From NCBI GenBank assembly GCA_014728185.1, contig WJMB01000138.1, positions 1-34,353 of the forward strand: a DNA stretch of 34,353 nucleotides, written 5' to 3'. This stretch comes from Candidatus Coatesiibacteriota bacterium (lineage in GTDB: Bacteria > RBG-13-66-14). Below, in pieces: positions 7,770-17,518 of this stretch (its first letter is position 1; every line of letters starts with the position of its first letter). The notes below the pieces were generated by a model that was not told the DNA's origin, searched no databases, and worked only from the letters and a program-made list of their open reading frames with translations. Made by a program: the position numbers and the translations under genes.

Positions 7770-9779
7770 TCAGTCGTAGAAGACCCAGGAGAAGCTCAGG
7801 TGGAAACCCGGCGGCGCGGTCAGGCGACCCAGGCCGTCGAATTCCATCCCGCCGCCGATCAGGTTGTTCAACCGCAGGCTGATATCGAAGTCGATCACCC
7901 GGGCGCGGATCAGCAGGTCCAGGGTGAACAGGTCCGTATCCGGCGTCGTGCCCGGCTCACCCGGGTAGGCGGTGTCGAGGATACGGTTGGCGTAGCTCAG
8001 GTGGGCTTCTCCGGTGAGGGTCAAATCACCCTGGAAGAAGCGCCCGGCGTAGCCCAGAGCGGCGCGACCCATGAACCAGGGACCCTTGTCGTCCCGCCAG
8101 GCCAGGGAACCGACCAGGCGCAGCCGCAGCGGTGAGCCGCGAAGCTCGTCGTTCTTCTGCTCGATCTGGTCTCGTCCGATGCCGCCCTGGATCCAGGGGT
8201 CGTCGTGATGCCCGAGAGTCAGTTCGAGCTCGCCGCCGTAGAGCTCTCGAGACTCGGCGGCGTTGACCAGACCGGCGCCTTCGTCGCTCAGCGCATCCGC
8301 CAGACCGCCGTAATAGCCGGTCAGTTGGAGCTTGAGCGGGTCAAGCCGGGTAACGCGCAGCCCGGCCTCCAGGTTCCAGCCGCGTTCGGGCTCCAGCTCG
8401 CCGATGGCCCGCTGGCGCTCCTCCAGGCTCGGTGGACGGTGACCGTCGGCGTAATTGACGAAGACCGAGTCCAGGCCCAGGCGGTGCTGGAGGCCCTGTA
8501 GAAAGCCCAGGCTGAAGGCCGGCGCGCCGCCGCAGCGTGAGTCCTCGTCGTAGCGGGCGGCGGCGACAATCTGGGTCAGGCCCTCGAAGAGTCCCTGCTC
8601 CAGGCTCAGCGCACCGCCGTAGCGATAGAGACGATCGTCAGCGTAGGCCGTTGACTCTTCCAGCCAGCCGTCCAGGGTCAAGCCGAGGCGGGCTCCCCTC
8701 CAGGGGGCCAGGTCCAGTTTGAGCAGCCCGTCGTAGACATCGGCCTCGTAGTAACTCGGCTCGGGCAGTTCTCCGGGAAAGAGCTGGTCGTAATCGGTCA
8801 AGCTGCGCGAGCGCTCACGGTCGTTGTAGCGCAGATCGCCGCGCAGGCGGCCCCAGTCAGCCAGGGGCAGCTCGAGCCAAGCGCCGTAGCTGTATAGATT
8901 GAGGTCGTCGCGGCGTTGGGCCTCGGAGTGCGACCAGCGGTCGCCGTAGCGCGAGTAGTGGCTGCGGGCGTAGATGCCAATGCGACCGTCGTCGTAGCGC
9001 TCTCCGGGTTGGGTGAGCCCCAGGTCGAAGGCCAGCTCTGCGTCCAGGTCGCCACCGTCGGAGTCCAGGCCGTGCTCGGCGGAGTCGGCGCTCCACTTGG
9101 AGCCGCCCACCTTGTAGGCCAGGCGCCAGCGCTGATCGGTAAAGCGTCCCCAGTAGCTCTGATCGTTATAGGTGCCGCTGCCGCCGCCCACCTGGGCCAC
9201 GGCCAGGGTGGGACGTCGAGCTGAGCGGGTGACCACGTTGATCACCCCGCCGGGGGCCCCGGCGTAGAGACCGCCGCCGGGGGTGCGCAGGATCTCCACC
9301 CGGCGGACCAGATTGAGCGGGATGCGTGCCAGGGCCTCGCTCCACCAGACGCCGTGATCGACGGGCAGGCCGTCGATGTAGACGCGCAGGTGCTGGGTGG
9401 AGTGACCGCGCACCGCCAGGCCGCCGTTGTCGCCCAGTCGGTAGCGCTGATCCGGGTAGAGGCCGGCCTCGAAGGCCAGGGCGTCGGCCAGGCCGGCGTA
9501 GTTGAACTCGCGCAGGCGGGCGCCGGAAATCACACTGACGGCGAAGGGCGTGCTCTCCACGTTACGCAGTGAGCCGCCGATGATCAGGCTGTCGGTGAGG
9601 TCGTCTTCGAGGTAGGCTTCGTGGAAGGCTTCGGCGAGGAGGCGGTCGCGTTCGAGCTGCTCCGGGGTCAGCTCGGGTCGGGGCTTTTCGGGCAGGTCCT
9701 GCTGTGCGACGGCGCCGGCGACCATCAGGATCGACAGCGCGGCGACCAGAATGAAACCGCGACGGGGCGGGGGGTTCAA
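7770..9779 (-). CDS. TonB-dependent receptor (plug + beta-barrel)
   Basis: 669 aa with signal peptide and plug domain (STPFAVSVISGARLREFNYAGLADALAFEAGLYPDQR...LAVRGHSTQHLRVYIDGLPV...VRRVEILRTPGGGLYAGAPGGVINVVT), ending in an aromatic C-terminus (FSWVFYD). TTG start overlaps the upstream stop (TTGA). Confidence 0.88.
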   Translation of the reverse strand: MNPPPRRGFILVAALSILMVAGAVAQQDLPEKPRPELTPEQLERDRLLAEAFHEAYLEDDLTDSLIIGGSLRNVESTPFAVSVISGARLREFNYAGLADALAFEAGLYPDQRYRLGDNGGLAVRGHSTQHLRVYIDGLPVDHGVWWSEALARIPLNLVRRVEILRTPGGGLYAGAPGGVINVVTRSARRPTLAVAQVGGGSGTYNDQSYWGRFTDQRWRLAYKVGGSKWSADSAEHGLDSDGGDLDAELAFDLGLTQPGERYDDGRIGIYARSHYSRYGDRWSHSEAQRRDDLNLYSYGAWLELPLADWGRLRGDLRYNDRERSRSLTDYDQLFPGELPEPSYYEADVYDGLLKLDLAPWRGARLGLTLDGWLEESTAYADDRLYRYGGALSLEQGLFEGLTQIVAAARYDEDSRCGGAPAFSLGFLQGLQHRLGLDSVFVNYADGHRPPSLEERQRAIGELEPERGWNLEAGLRVTRLDPLKLQLTGYYGGLADALSDEGAGLVNAAESRELYGGELELTLGHHDDPWIQGGIGRDQIEQKNDELRGSPLRLRLVGSLAWRDDKGPWFMGRAALGYAGRFFQGDLTLTGEAHLSYANRILDTAYPGEPGTTPDTDLFTLDLLIRARVIDFDISLRLNNLIGGGMEFDGLGRLTAPPGFHLSFSWVFYD

Positions 9780-10711
9780 TCCGTCTCCCGGCGCTCCCCG
9801 TTCTCGCTGGAACGGTCGACCAGCAAACCCTCGACGCCCAGGGGGTTGTAGCCGTCGTCGCTCTCGGACGCGTCGTCTTCGAGGTCGAAGAGGTCGTCTT
9901 CGGCGGGGGAGGACTCTCTGTTATCGGACACCGTCTCGCCCGTCGACCCATCCGCCAGCTCGTCCGAGAGATCGATTTCCTCGGCGTCGGCGGGCACCGC
10001 TGATTCACCGGCGGCGCGCCTTGTCGGATCAACCCTCGCACTGTCGACATCGGCCTCGCCGGGCGCTTCATCGTTTCCGGGGCTTTCGGGGAAATCGGCG
10101 GGGCGGCTGGGAGCGGGGGCTTCGTCGGTGGAACCCTCCTCGACGGCCGCGGGCGTATATTCGGTTTCATCGAGGAAACCGCTGGGGCGCTCGTCGGATA
10201 CGCCGGGCTCGGTCGATTCCTCGTTGCCGGATTCGAGCGGTTCGACCCGTTCCTCGGCGGAGGTTTGTTCCGGTGCGGCGCTTTCTTCAACGCGGCCCTC
10301 GTCTGGGAGGTCTACGTCGGGTCGCTCGGACGGGGCCTCGGTTTGAGCGGCGGGCGTCTGCGCAGGCTCATTGACAGCGGACTCGGGCGAGGTCTCAGGC
10401 TCCACCGGTGTCGGCGTCTTCGGGGCGGGCTCGAGCTCCAGGGCCTCATCGAGCTCGGCGATGAGGGCGTCGAGGCGTTCGACGGCGTTGCGGCGCAGCT
10501 TCTCCAGCTCCTCCAGTTGCCGCTTGAGCTCCTCACCGGCCGCCGCGCGCTCCTTGGCCTCTTCGAGCTCCATGTTCAACAGCTCGTTGTCCTCGGCCAG
10601 GGATTGGTTGAGACGCGAGAGGTCGCCGTTGGAGCGCTTTAGCTCGCCGATTTTCTCGACGGCCAGCCGGATGCGGCTCTGTAGTTTGTCGAGCAGTTCT
10701 TCCACGGCCAA
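9776..10711 (-). CDS. ZapB-like coiled-coil protein with a long acidic, low-complexity C-terminal tail
   Basis: 311 aa. N-terminal coiled coil MAVEELLDKLQSRIRLAVEKIGELKRSNGDLSRLNQSLAEDNELLNMELEEAKERA; the tail is rich in E/D/P/S. Lies downstream of pheT, where ZapB/ZapA-type genes often occur. Confidence 0.6.
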   Translation of the reverse strand: MAVEELLDKLQSRIRLAVEKIGELKRSNGDLSRLNQSLAEDNELLNMELEEAKERAAAGEELKRQLEELEKLRRNAVERLDALIAELDEALELEPAPKTPTPVEPETSPESAVNEPAQTPAAQTEAPSERPDVDLPDEGRVEESAAPEQTSAEERVEPLESGNEESTEPGVSDERPSGFLDETEYTPAAVEEGSTDEAPAPSRPADFPESPGNDEAPGEADVDSARVDPTRRAAGESAVPADAEEIDLSDELADGSTGETVSDNRESSPAEDDLFDLEDDASESDDGYNPLGVEGLLVDRSSENGERRETD

Positions 10712-11087
10712 CCTCCGTTTCGTCGCCTTCGGGTTCGAACTACCTTCGCGTTGTCCTTATCGATACCTAGAACTCCAATACGCTAAGTATCTTAACACAC
10801 CAAATCGCCTTCAGGGTAGCCCCGGTGGTCTCGATTGGCAAATTAACGTTGAAGCCCGGCACGATACCAGGTTATTCATTCATGATGAAGTTATAACCGG
10901 CTGCCGACTGAACAGTGGTGCCCCCCCAGCAAGTAGAGTCTTGATTGCCGGTTGGAAACCAGCGAAAGTGCTCCAGTCGCTGGTTCGATGCAGAGTGTTC
11001 TAAGCGATAACCATATCCTCTTGTTTCATCATCCCCTTGTTTAATCAAGACTTAGTGTACTCTTTCATGACCGTGGATTAATGGCAA

Positions 11088-11405
11088 GAGATCATATACT
11101 CTGATCGGACCGGGCTGTGTTCGTAATCTGCTTATATTACACGTGTAGCAGAAGATATACCTGTCACTTTCCAGCAGAAAAAAGTGGTGGTGATATGGGA
11201 CATGCTCGTTGGATAACCTACCCTGCCTAGTTGCCTGCAAAGAAAGACCACCCGATTGCCGCTCGACTCATAACTGCCCCAATATCAAGTAACAAGACTA
11301 CGCATGATAAGTATCGGGATTCAAGCCGAACGCAACTAAACAGCCAACTCCTCGTGAAGCTCTCATTATCGACCCTGATTTGGTTCGATCACGTTCTATG
11401 ATGGC
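11088..11405 (-). repeat. RepB copy B4 (318 bp), in the gap between pheT and the ZapB-like gene
   Basis: Physical ends GAGATCATATACTCTGATCGGACC (11088-11111) and GGTTCGATCACGTTCTATGATGGC (11382-11405). The body is homologous to inverted B7. Confidence 0.75.
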
Positions 11406-11452
11406 TTCAATAAATACTTGGGCCGGCGGACAAGCCGACAGGGGACGTTGAG

Positions 11453-13834
11453 CTACGAGCGCAGCTCGGCGCCCAGCTCCTCGGCCAGGGCTTTGACGAT
11501 CGCGGCGTGACGGGCGTCCACCTCGTCGTCGGTCAGCGTGCGCTCCGGCGAGCGAAAGCTCAGCGCGTAGGCCAGGGAGCGCCTGCCGGCCCCGATCTGC
11601 TTGCCGGTGTAGACATCGAAGATATCCACGCTCTCCAGCAGCTCGTCGGCGGCGGCCTCGATCACCTCGAGTACGCGAGCGTGGGTCACTCCCTCCTCGA
11701 CGACCAGGGCCAGGTCCCGGGTGACGGGGGGATAGGCGGTCGGGTGTTGGAAAACCGGCTCGCCGCGGCGTTCGATCAGCTTGGCCACGTCCAGCTCCAA
11801 CCCCCAGGCCGGATCGCCCTCCAGCTCGTAGGTCTCCAGCAGCTCACCGGCGAAGCGCACCAGCCGACCCAGGCGCTCGCCGTCGAGTTCCACGGCCAGG
11901 CGCAGCGTCGTGTCCGGCGTGGTCTCCAGTGGTTTCAACTCCACCTCGGGGAGCTTGAGTGAATCGAGCAGCGCTTCCAACAGCCCCTTGAGGTCGTAGA
12001 AGTCGTAGGCGCGCTCGACGGCGTGCCAGCTATCGCCGGGGCGCTTGCCCGCCAGCACGGCGCAGAGGCGCTGGCTCTCCCGGGGAGCCTCGTCGCCCTG
12101 GTGGAAGCTGGTCGAGAACTCGTAGAAGCCTCCACCGGCCAGACCGCGACGGCGGTTGTGCCCGGCGGCGTTGAGCAGGCCGATGAAACCGGTGGGCCGC
12201 AGGAAGGGGTGTCCCTTATCCAGGGGATTGCGCACCCGAACGAGCTCCTCTTCGGCGAAACCGAAGCCGGCTGCCTCCTCGGCGGCGACGAAGTCCGTGC
12301 AGAGGACCTCGCGGCAACCGCCGGCGGCCAGGGCGGCGTGGAGGTGTCCGCGTGGGTCGGGCGGGTTGAGGCGCTCGGCGCGCAGCGGGGGCAGCTCTAT
12401 GGGCACGGCGTCGTAGCCGATGACCTGGCCCAGCTCCTCGATCAGGTCGATCTCCCGGGACAGGTCGGGCCGGTGGCTGGGAGCGGCCCAGCGGCTGGTC
12501 GACCCGGCGTCCTCAAGCAGCTCGCAGCCCAGGCTGCGCAGACTCTCCCGCAATCGCTCATCGGTAATGCTGAACCCCAGAACGGCCTCGGCCCGCTCCC
12601 GGCGCAGCTCGATCTGCGGCACTGTCCAGGGGCGGGGATGGGCGTCGTAGAGCACCTCGTCAATCTCGCCGCCGGCGATCTCGACGATCAGTTCAGCGGC
12701 CAGGCGGGCGGCCTCGGGAGCCAGCTCCGGATCGGCTCCACGGCTGAACAGATGACTCGAGGAGGAATGGACATCCAGGGCGTTGGCCGTGGCACGCACC
12801 GAGGTGGGCTCGAACCAGGCGCTCTCGATGAGGATATCGGTGGTGTCCTCGTCGACGCCGGAGTCACGGCCGCCCATCACCCCGGCCACCGCCACGGGCT
12901 TCTCCGCGTCGGCGATGACCAGCATCTCTTCACTCAAGGCGCAGTCGTCGCCGTCCAGGGTGACGATGCCCTCGCCGGGACGGGCGCGGCGGACGACTAT
13001 CCGGCCGTCCGTGAGTCTGTTCAGATCGAAGGCGTGCAGCGGCTGGCCCAGGCCGTGGAGGATGTAGTTGGTCACGTCGACGATGTTCGAGATCGGTCGG
13101 TGGCCGATGGCGATCAGCCGCTGGGCCAGCCAGTCCGGACCGGGGCCGACCTTCACGCCGCGCACGATCAGCCCGACGTAACGGCGGCAGAGCTCCGGGG
13201 CCTCGACGGCGACCACACCGGGATCATCGATTACTTTGGGCGTGATCCGCGCCCGGGGGGACTCGAAGTCCAGGCCGTGGATCGCCGCCAACTGCCGCGC
13301 CAGACCGAGGTGGGACAACGTGTCGGGCCGGTTGGGCGTAGTCTCGAAGTCGATCACCACGCCGTCACTCGGCGCCAGGCGCTCCAGGGACGCTCCCGGC
13401 TGCCACTCGTCCTCATCCAGCAGCCAAATGCCCGTGTGGTCCGCCGACAGTCCCAGCTCGAGCCGGCTGGCCAGCATACCCCGACTGAGCACGCCCATGA
13501 TCTCGCGCTCGCCCACCGTCAGCAGGGGCAGACGGGTGCCCGATGAAACGTAGGGCACCAAACGGCCGGCGGCTTCGGCGGTGTTGGGCGCACCGGCGAC
13601 GACCTCGACCCGACCGCCGTCGACCTCAACCAGGCAGCGGTAGAGCTTCTTCGACCTTGGCAGCGGCCCAACCTCCAGAACCCGACCGGCTTTAACCTTG
13701 CGAAGGTGCTCATATGCAATGCAAAAACCTTCGGAAACGGCGCAGGAGGTGGTCAGGTCGTCGGCTATCTGTTCCGGCGTGCGGTCGAAGCTTTTTGGCA
13801 GGTAGTCGGCCAGCCAGGTGGTGTAGCACTTCAC
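11453..13834 (-). CDS. pheT: Phenylalanine--tRNA ligase beta subunit
   Basis: 793 aa, full-length PheT: B3/B4 region, VDVTNYILHGLGQPLHAFDLNRL, VAGVMGG and the C-terminal anticodon-binding FDX-ACB domain (FQHPTAYPPVTRDLALVVEEGV...). Confidence 0.97.
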   Translation of the reverse strand: MKCYTTWLADYLPKSFDRTPEQIADDLTTSCAVSEGFCIAYEHLRKVKAGRVLEVGPLPRSKKLYRCLVEVDGGRVEVVAGAPNTAEAAGRLVPYVSSGTRLPLLTVGEREIMGVLSRGMLASRLELGLSADHTGIWLLDEDEWQPGASLERLAPSDGVVIDFETTPNRPDTLSHLGLARQLAAIHGLDFESPRARITPKVIDDPGVVAVEAPELCRRYVGLIVRGVKVGPGPDWLAQRLIAIGHRPISNIVDVTNYILHGLGQPLHAFDLNRLTDGRIVVRRARPGEGIVTLDGDDCALSEEMLVIADAEKPVAVAGVMGGRDSGVDEDTTDILIESAWFEPTSVRATANALDVHSSSSHLFSRGADPELAPEAARLAAELIVEIAGGEIDEVLYDAHPRPWTVPQIELRRERAEAVLGFSITDERLRESLRSLGCELLEDAGSTSRWAAPSHRPDLSREIDLIEELGQVIGYDAVPIELPPLRAERLNPPDPRGHLHAALAAGGCREVLCTDFVAAEEAAGFGFAEEELVRVRNPLDKGHPFLRPTGFIGLLNAAGHNRRRGLAGGGFYEFSTSFHQGDEAPRESQRLCAVLAGKRPGDSWHAVERAYDFYDLKGLLEALLDSLKLPEVELKPLETTPDTTLRLAVELDGERLGRLVRFAGELLETYELEGDPAWGLELDVAKLIERRGEPVFQHPTAYPPVTRDLALVVEEGVTHARVLEVIEAAADELLESVDIFDVYTGKQIGAGRRSLAYALSFRSPERTLTDDEVDARHAAIVKALAEELGAELRS

Positions 13835-14173
13835 AGGCGTACCCCGGGGTTGAGTTGGTTTGGGTTGATCGGCACTGGTTGAAAACGGGGATCAGAAACA
13901 CACTGGGACATGATCGGCTTCAACGGCTTGTTCCGGCGCAGCGCGCGAGGAGCCGAGCCCGTCGATCGTTCATGCAGATCGAGAAGCCAGGCACTCCAGA
14001 ACATTGGCTGGAACTGCAACACCGCCGCATCCACCAAAGAAAGGACAGTTCACCGAGCGGTCACTAGTCGTTCGGTTGCGTCGCGTTTTGATACCGAAGA
14101 TAAGTCGAAGGGCAACCGGATGGACGCTAAACACAAGCTGCTAGCATAATAGGGTATCCTCAAGGCTTACCCC

Positions 14174-14216
14174 TGTCAGCGCTGCTTTTCATCTGCTCAT
14201 TGGAGATAGTAACTCC
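14174..14216 (-). repeat. 43-bp segment identical, inverted, to 6907..6949
   Basis: TGTCAGCGCTGCTTTTCATCTGCTCATTGGAGATAGTAACTCC is the exact reverse complement of 6907-6949. Confidence 0.85.
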
Positions 14217-14229
14217 AGATTAAAGCCTA

Positions 14230-14601
14230 GGGATCACACACGATCATGGACCAGCTAGTTATAACTCGAAACACCGATCCACCTCGAAAAACGGCTGATA
14301 CGAGGCTATGCCGAATGATGTTTGGCCTGTCAACTCAACCCCTCGGCGCCTGCTAGTTATAGCCTGTTAGTTATATATATGATAATTAGTTACTTGGCAT
14401 TAATGAATCGTAATCGAAGCCCATTGCGCCAGGCAGTTTCTTCTTGAGCGCCGAGAAGTCATAACAGGCATTATAGAAATGTGAAACCCCGCTTAACTTG
14501 CCACACACTAAAAACTCGATGTGTAAACCTGCTTGCCCGCTAACTGCTGATAATTGAACGATATTCAGTAACACCATGGTCCGTGACCATTAAGTGATCC
14601 C
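14230..14601 (+). repeat. RepA copy A3 (372 bp), in the pheS-pheT gap
   Basis: GGGATCACACACGATCATGGACC...GGTCCGTGACCATTAAGTGATCCC. Confidence 0.85.
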
Positions 14602-14869
14602 TTGTTTCATTATCAAGCAATAAGGCCGCGCAAGCTGGTATCGGGGGCACCTTAAGACGCACCCAATCTGCGACTGTCTGCTTGCTGAACCTTTCACTAT
14701 CGGCCCTGATTTGATTCGTAAGAGTTCCATGATCACGTACGATGATAACCCACCGCCACTCGATAAACCGACGGGGAGGCGTTGGCGCGTTTGTTGCGCA
14801 GGCGGGGGTTGGTTCGCAGTGGCGGTGCGCACTCGCAAGAAACGTGCCAACGCCGGTTCAGGCCGGAAG

Positions 14870-15880
14870 CTAGAACTGCTCCAGGAAGCGGACGTCGTTC
14901 TCGTAGAACAGGCGGATGTCGTCGATACCGTAGCGCACCATAGCGATGCGCTCCGGTCCGATGCCGAAGGCGAAGCCGGTGAACATCTCGGTGTCCACGC
15001 CCATCGGCTCCAGCACCGCCGGGTCGACCATCCCGGAGCCGCCCAACTCGATCCAGCCCGTTCCCGAACAGGTCCGGCAGCCGTCACCGCCGCAGGCCGG
15101 ACAGGTTGACTCGATTTCAGCCGAGGGTTCGGTGAAGGGGAAGAAGTGGGGTCGGAAGCGCACTCGGGTCTTCGAACCGAAGAGCGCGCGGGCGAACTCC
15201 ATCAACACGCCCTTGAGGTGGGCGAAACTGACGCCCTTGTCGATCCAGAGCCCCTCGATCTGGTGGAAGACCGGGTAATGCCGGGCGTCGGCGGTATCGT
15301 TGCGATAGCAGCGTCCCGGGGCGATGATGCGCACCGGCGGCTTGGTCGTCTCCAGGGTGCGGATCTGCACCGGGCTGGTCTCGGTGCGCAGCAGCAGATC
15401 GCAGCCCTCGAGGTAGAGCGTGTCCTTCTCGTCGCGGGCCGGGTGGTCCGCCGGGGTGTTGAGTGCGTCGAAGTTGTGGTACTCGTCTTCGATCAGCGGT
15501 CCCTCGGCCGTGGTGAAGCCCAGATCGCAGAAGATATCGACCAGCTCGTCGATAACCTGGTTGACCGGGTGGCGGCGGTGGACCTCGAAGCGGCGTCCGG
15601 GCAGAGTGTAGTCGAGCTGCGGAACCTCGCGACGTGGGGCGCTGAGCTCGGCGGCGCGGGCGGTCAGGCGGCGCTGGATGTCGCCCTTGATCTCGTTGGC
15701 CAGGGCGCCGGCTCGGGGGCGGTCCTCGGGCGGCAGGGAGCCCAAACGGCGCAGCTTCTCGGTCAGCCGGCCCTTGCGGCCCAGGTACTCGACCCGGACG
15801 GCCTCGAGTTCGGCGTTTTCAGCGACTGCGTCCACGCGCTTGAGCGCCTCGCGACGGATCTTCTCCAGGGCTTCGAACAC
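14870..15880 (-). CDS. pheS: Phenylalanine--tRNA ligase alpha subunit
   Basis: The ORF track gives 14870..16051. The likely start is GTG at 15880 (VFEALEKIRREALKRVDAV) with upstream GGAG. Motifs: HPVNQVIDELVDIFCDLGFTTAEGPLIEDEYHNFDALNTPADHPARDEKDT, LLRTETSPVQIRTLE, FHQIEGLWIDKGVSFAHLKG, GSGMVDPAVLE. Confidence 0.96.
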   Translation of the reverse strand: MFEALEKIRREALKRVDAVAENAELEAVRVEYLGRKGRLTEKLRRLGSLPPEDRPRAGALANEIKGDIQRRLTARAAELSAPRREVPQLDYTLPGRRFEVHRRHPVNQVIDELVDIFCDLGFTTAEGPLIEDEYHNFDALNTPADHPARDEKDTLYLEGCDLLLRTETSPVQIRTLETTKPPVRIIAPGRCYRNDTADARHYPVFHQIEGLWIDKGVSFAHLKGVLMEFARALFGSKTRVRFRPHFFPFTEPSAEIESTCPACGGDGCRTCSGTGWIELGGSGMVDPAVLEPMGVDTEMFTGFAFGIGPERIAMVRYGIDDIRLFYENDVRFLEQF

Positions 15881-16001
15881 GGTTGCTCCAGCTCTATCTA
15901 GTCGGGTGGCACGGCTTGTGAGTAAACAGTTCTTGCGGCTTATGGGAAATCCGCGGGATCTTCGCATACTGTGAAAAAAGTTATGGTCACCCGGCAGAAT
16001 G

Positions 16002-16022
16002 AAAGCCCCCGGGTGAGGGGGC
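16002..16022 (-). terminator. GC-rich hairpin between rplT and pheS (terminator or attenuator candidate)
   Basis: On the minus strand: GCCCCC-TCACCC-GGGGGC followed by TTTCATTCT. Confidence 0.5.
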
Positions 16023-16129
16023 CTGCGGCTTGCGGCACATTCCCGCCACACCCCCTGGTATCAGAGAGGTCATGGGCAGGGGGCGTTGATGCTATAAGTC
16101 CGCCGGGTAGGGCGTCCCTGAAGCCTTCC

Positions 16130-16477
16130 TCAGCCTTGAAGCGCCTCGACGACGCTGGTGAAGGCTTGCGGATCGGTGGCGGCCAGATCCGCCAGTATCT
16201 TGCGGTCCAGTTCAACGCCGGCCTTGCCCAGACCGTTGATAAATCGGCTGTAGCTTGTGCCGTTGATTCGGCAGGCGGCGTTGATGCGGGCGATCCACAG
16301 GCGGCGGAAGTGTCCCTTGCGTTTGCGGCGGTCGCGGTAGGCGTACTGCAAAGACTTGGTAACCGCGTCCTTGGCGGTGCGGAACAACCGGCTGCGGCCG
16401 TGCTTGAAACCCGAGGCCCGCTTGAGGACCTTGCGGCGACGGCGGCGGCTGGCGACGTTGTTGATGGCGCGGGGCAT
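16130..16477 (-). CDS. rplT: 50S ribosomal protein L20
   Basis: 115 aa. [57 protein letters not shown]. Confidence 0.97.
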   Translation of the reverse strand: MPRAINNVASRRRRRKVLKRASGFKHGRSRLFRTAKDAVTKSLQYAYRDRRKRKGHFRRLWIARINAACRINGTSYSRFINGLGKAGVELDRKILADLAATDPQAFTSVVEALQG

Positions 16478-16504
16478 GGTCTATCTCCTGCTAAAAGCGC
16501 GGCG

Positions 16505-16702
16505 CTACTTGTTGAGCATACGCTTGATCTTCTTGACGTCACCCTTGACCGGAACGCTGGTCGAGTTGCGCAGACGGCGCTTGCGGTCCGCACTCTTCTT
16601 GGTCAGGATATGGTTGCAGTTGGCGCGATGACGCATCAGCTTGCCCCGGCGGGTCAGGCGGAAGCGCTTGGCGGTTCCCTTGTGGGTCTTGGCCTTGGGC
16701 AC
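16505..16702 (-). CDS. rpmI: 50S ribosomal protein L35
   Basis: 65 aa. MPKAKTHKGTAKRFRLTRRGKLMRHRANCNHILTKKSADRKRRLR. Confidence 0.97.
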   Translation of the reverse strand: MPKAKTHKGTAKRFRLTRRGKLMRHRANCNHILTKKSADRKRRLRNSTSVPVKGDVKKIKRMLNK

Positions 16703-16972
16703 GTTTCTACTCCTTGAATGGCACGAGGATGCGGCGGTCGTCGGCTTTCGGAGAACGGTCTTCTCGGGGATCAGTCCTGGTGTGTGGGCTCGGATGTGAA
16801 TTCAAAGCCGCCGTTCCGCCAATCTCGAATCCCCGCAGTTGGCGGGGAGTATAGCACAAAGGCATGATAAAGGGGAAGGCCCCTCTTGCCTTCATCCAGC
16901 CCGAGAAAAGCAGTACACACTCTACTGGCTTGCGTTCTCAGCGACGCGCGGGCGGCCCCGCGCGGATGCGGC

Positions 16973-17518
16973 TCAGGAGTCCTCCTCCGACTCCTTGAAG
17001 AACTCTCCCGGGGCCAGGATCATGGTCATGTTCCGGCCGTCGAGGTGGGGCCGCTTCTCAATCTCGACCTTGTCCCCGAAATGCTCGCAGATGCGCTCGA
17101 GAATCTCTCGGCCGATCTCGGGGTGGGACATCTCCCGCCCACGGAACATGATGGTGACCTTGACCTTGTTGAGCTGCTTGAGGAAGCGCTCGATATGCTT
17201 GACCTTGAACTGGTAGTCGTGTTCGCCGGTCTTGGGTCGCAGCTTGATCTCTTTCAGCGAGACGTTGTGCTGCTTCTTGCGGGCCTCGTGCTCTCGCTTG
17301 GTCTGCTTGTAACGGTACTTGCCGTAGTCCATGATCCGGCAGACCGGCGGTCGGGCGTTGGGCGCCACCTCTACGAGATCGAGCTTCTTCTTCTTGGCCA
17401 GGTCCAGGGCGTCCAGGGTCCGCATGATGCCGATCTGCGTGCCGTCCTCATCGACCACACGGACTTCACGGACGCGGATCCTTTCGTTGACGCGGGTCTT
17501 ACGCTGACTTCCCTTTAT
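16973..17518 (-). CDS. infC: Translation initiation factor IF-3
   Basis: RVNERIRVREVRVVDEDGTQIGIM...DLVEVAPNARPPVCRIMDYGKYRY...KEIKLRPKTGEHDYQFKVKHIERFL. The ORF track starts at the GTG at 17521; start-codon alignment favours the adjacent ATA at 17516..17518 (see findings). Confidence 0.96.
   Translation of the reverse strand: MKGSQRKTRVNERIRVREVRVVDEDGTQIGIMRTLDALDLAKKKKLDLVEVAPNARPPVCRIMDYGKYRYKQTKREHEARKKQHNVSLKEIKLRPKTGEHDYQFKVKHIERFLKQLNKVKVTIMFRGREMSHPEIGREILERICEHFGDKVEIEKRPHLDGRNMTMILAPGEFFKESEEDS

Noticed and set aside
9562-10374. ORFs 9562..10290 (-) and 9751..10374 (+)
   Set aside because: Arg/Pro/Ser-rich frames overlapping the repetitive acidic tail of the coiled-coil gene; artefacts of its codon bias.
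10979-11000. tRNA T-loop-like GGTTCGATGC
   Set aside because: No matching acceptor or anticodon arms around it; not a tRNA.
11507-13546. Long antisense ORFs (e.g. 12023..13546 +, 17852..20086 +, 20679..21935 -, 22989..24359 -)
   Set aside because: They lie opposite well-supported genes (pheT, thrS, the M1-like protein, the permease), have low-complexity GC-rich composition and no recognisable domains; typical high-GC shadow ORFs.
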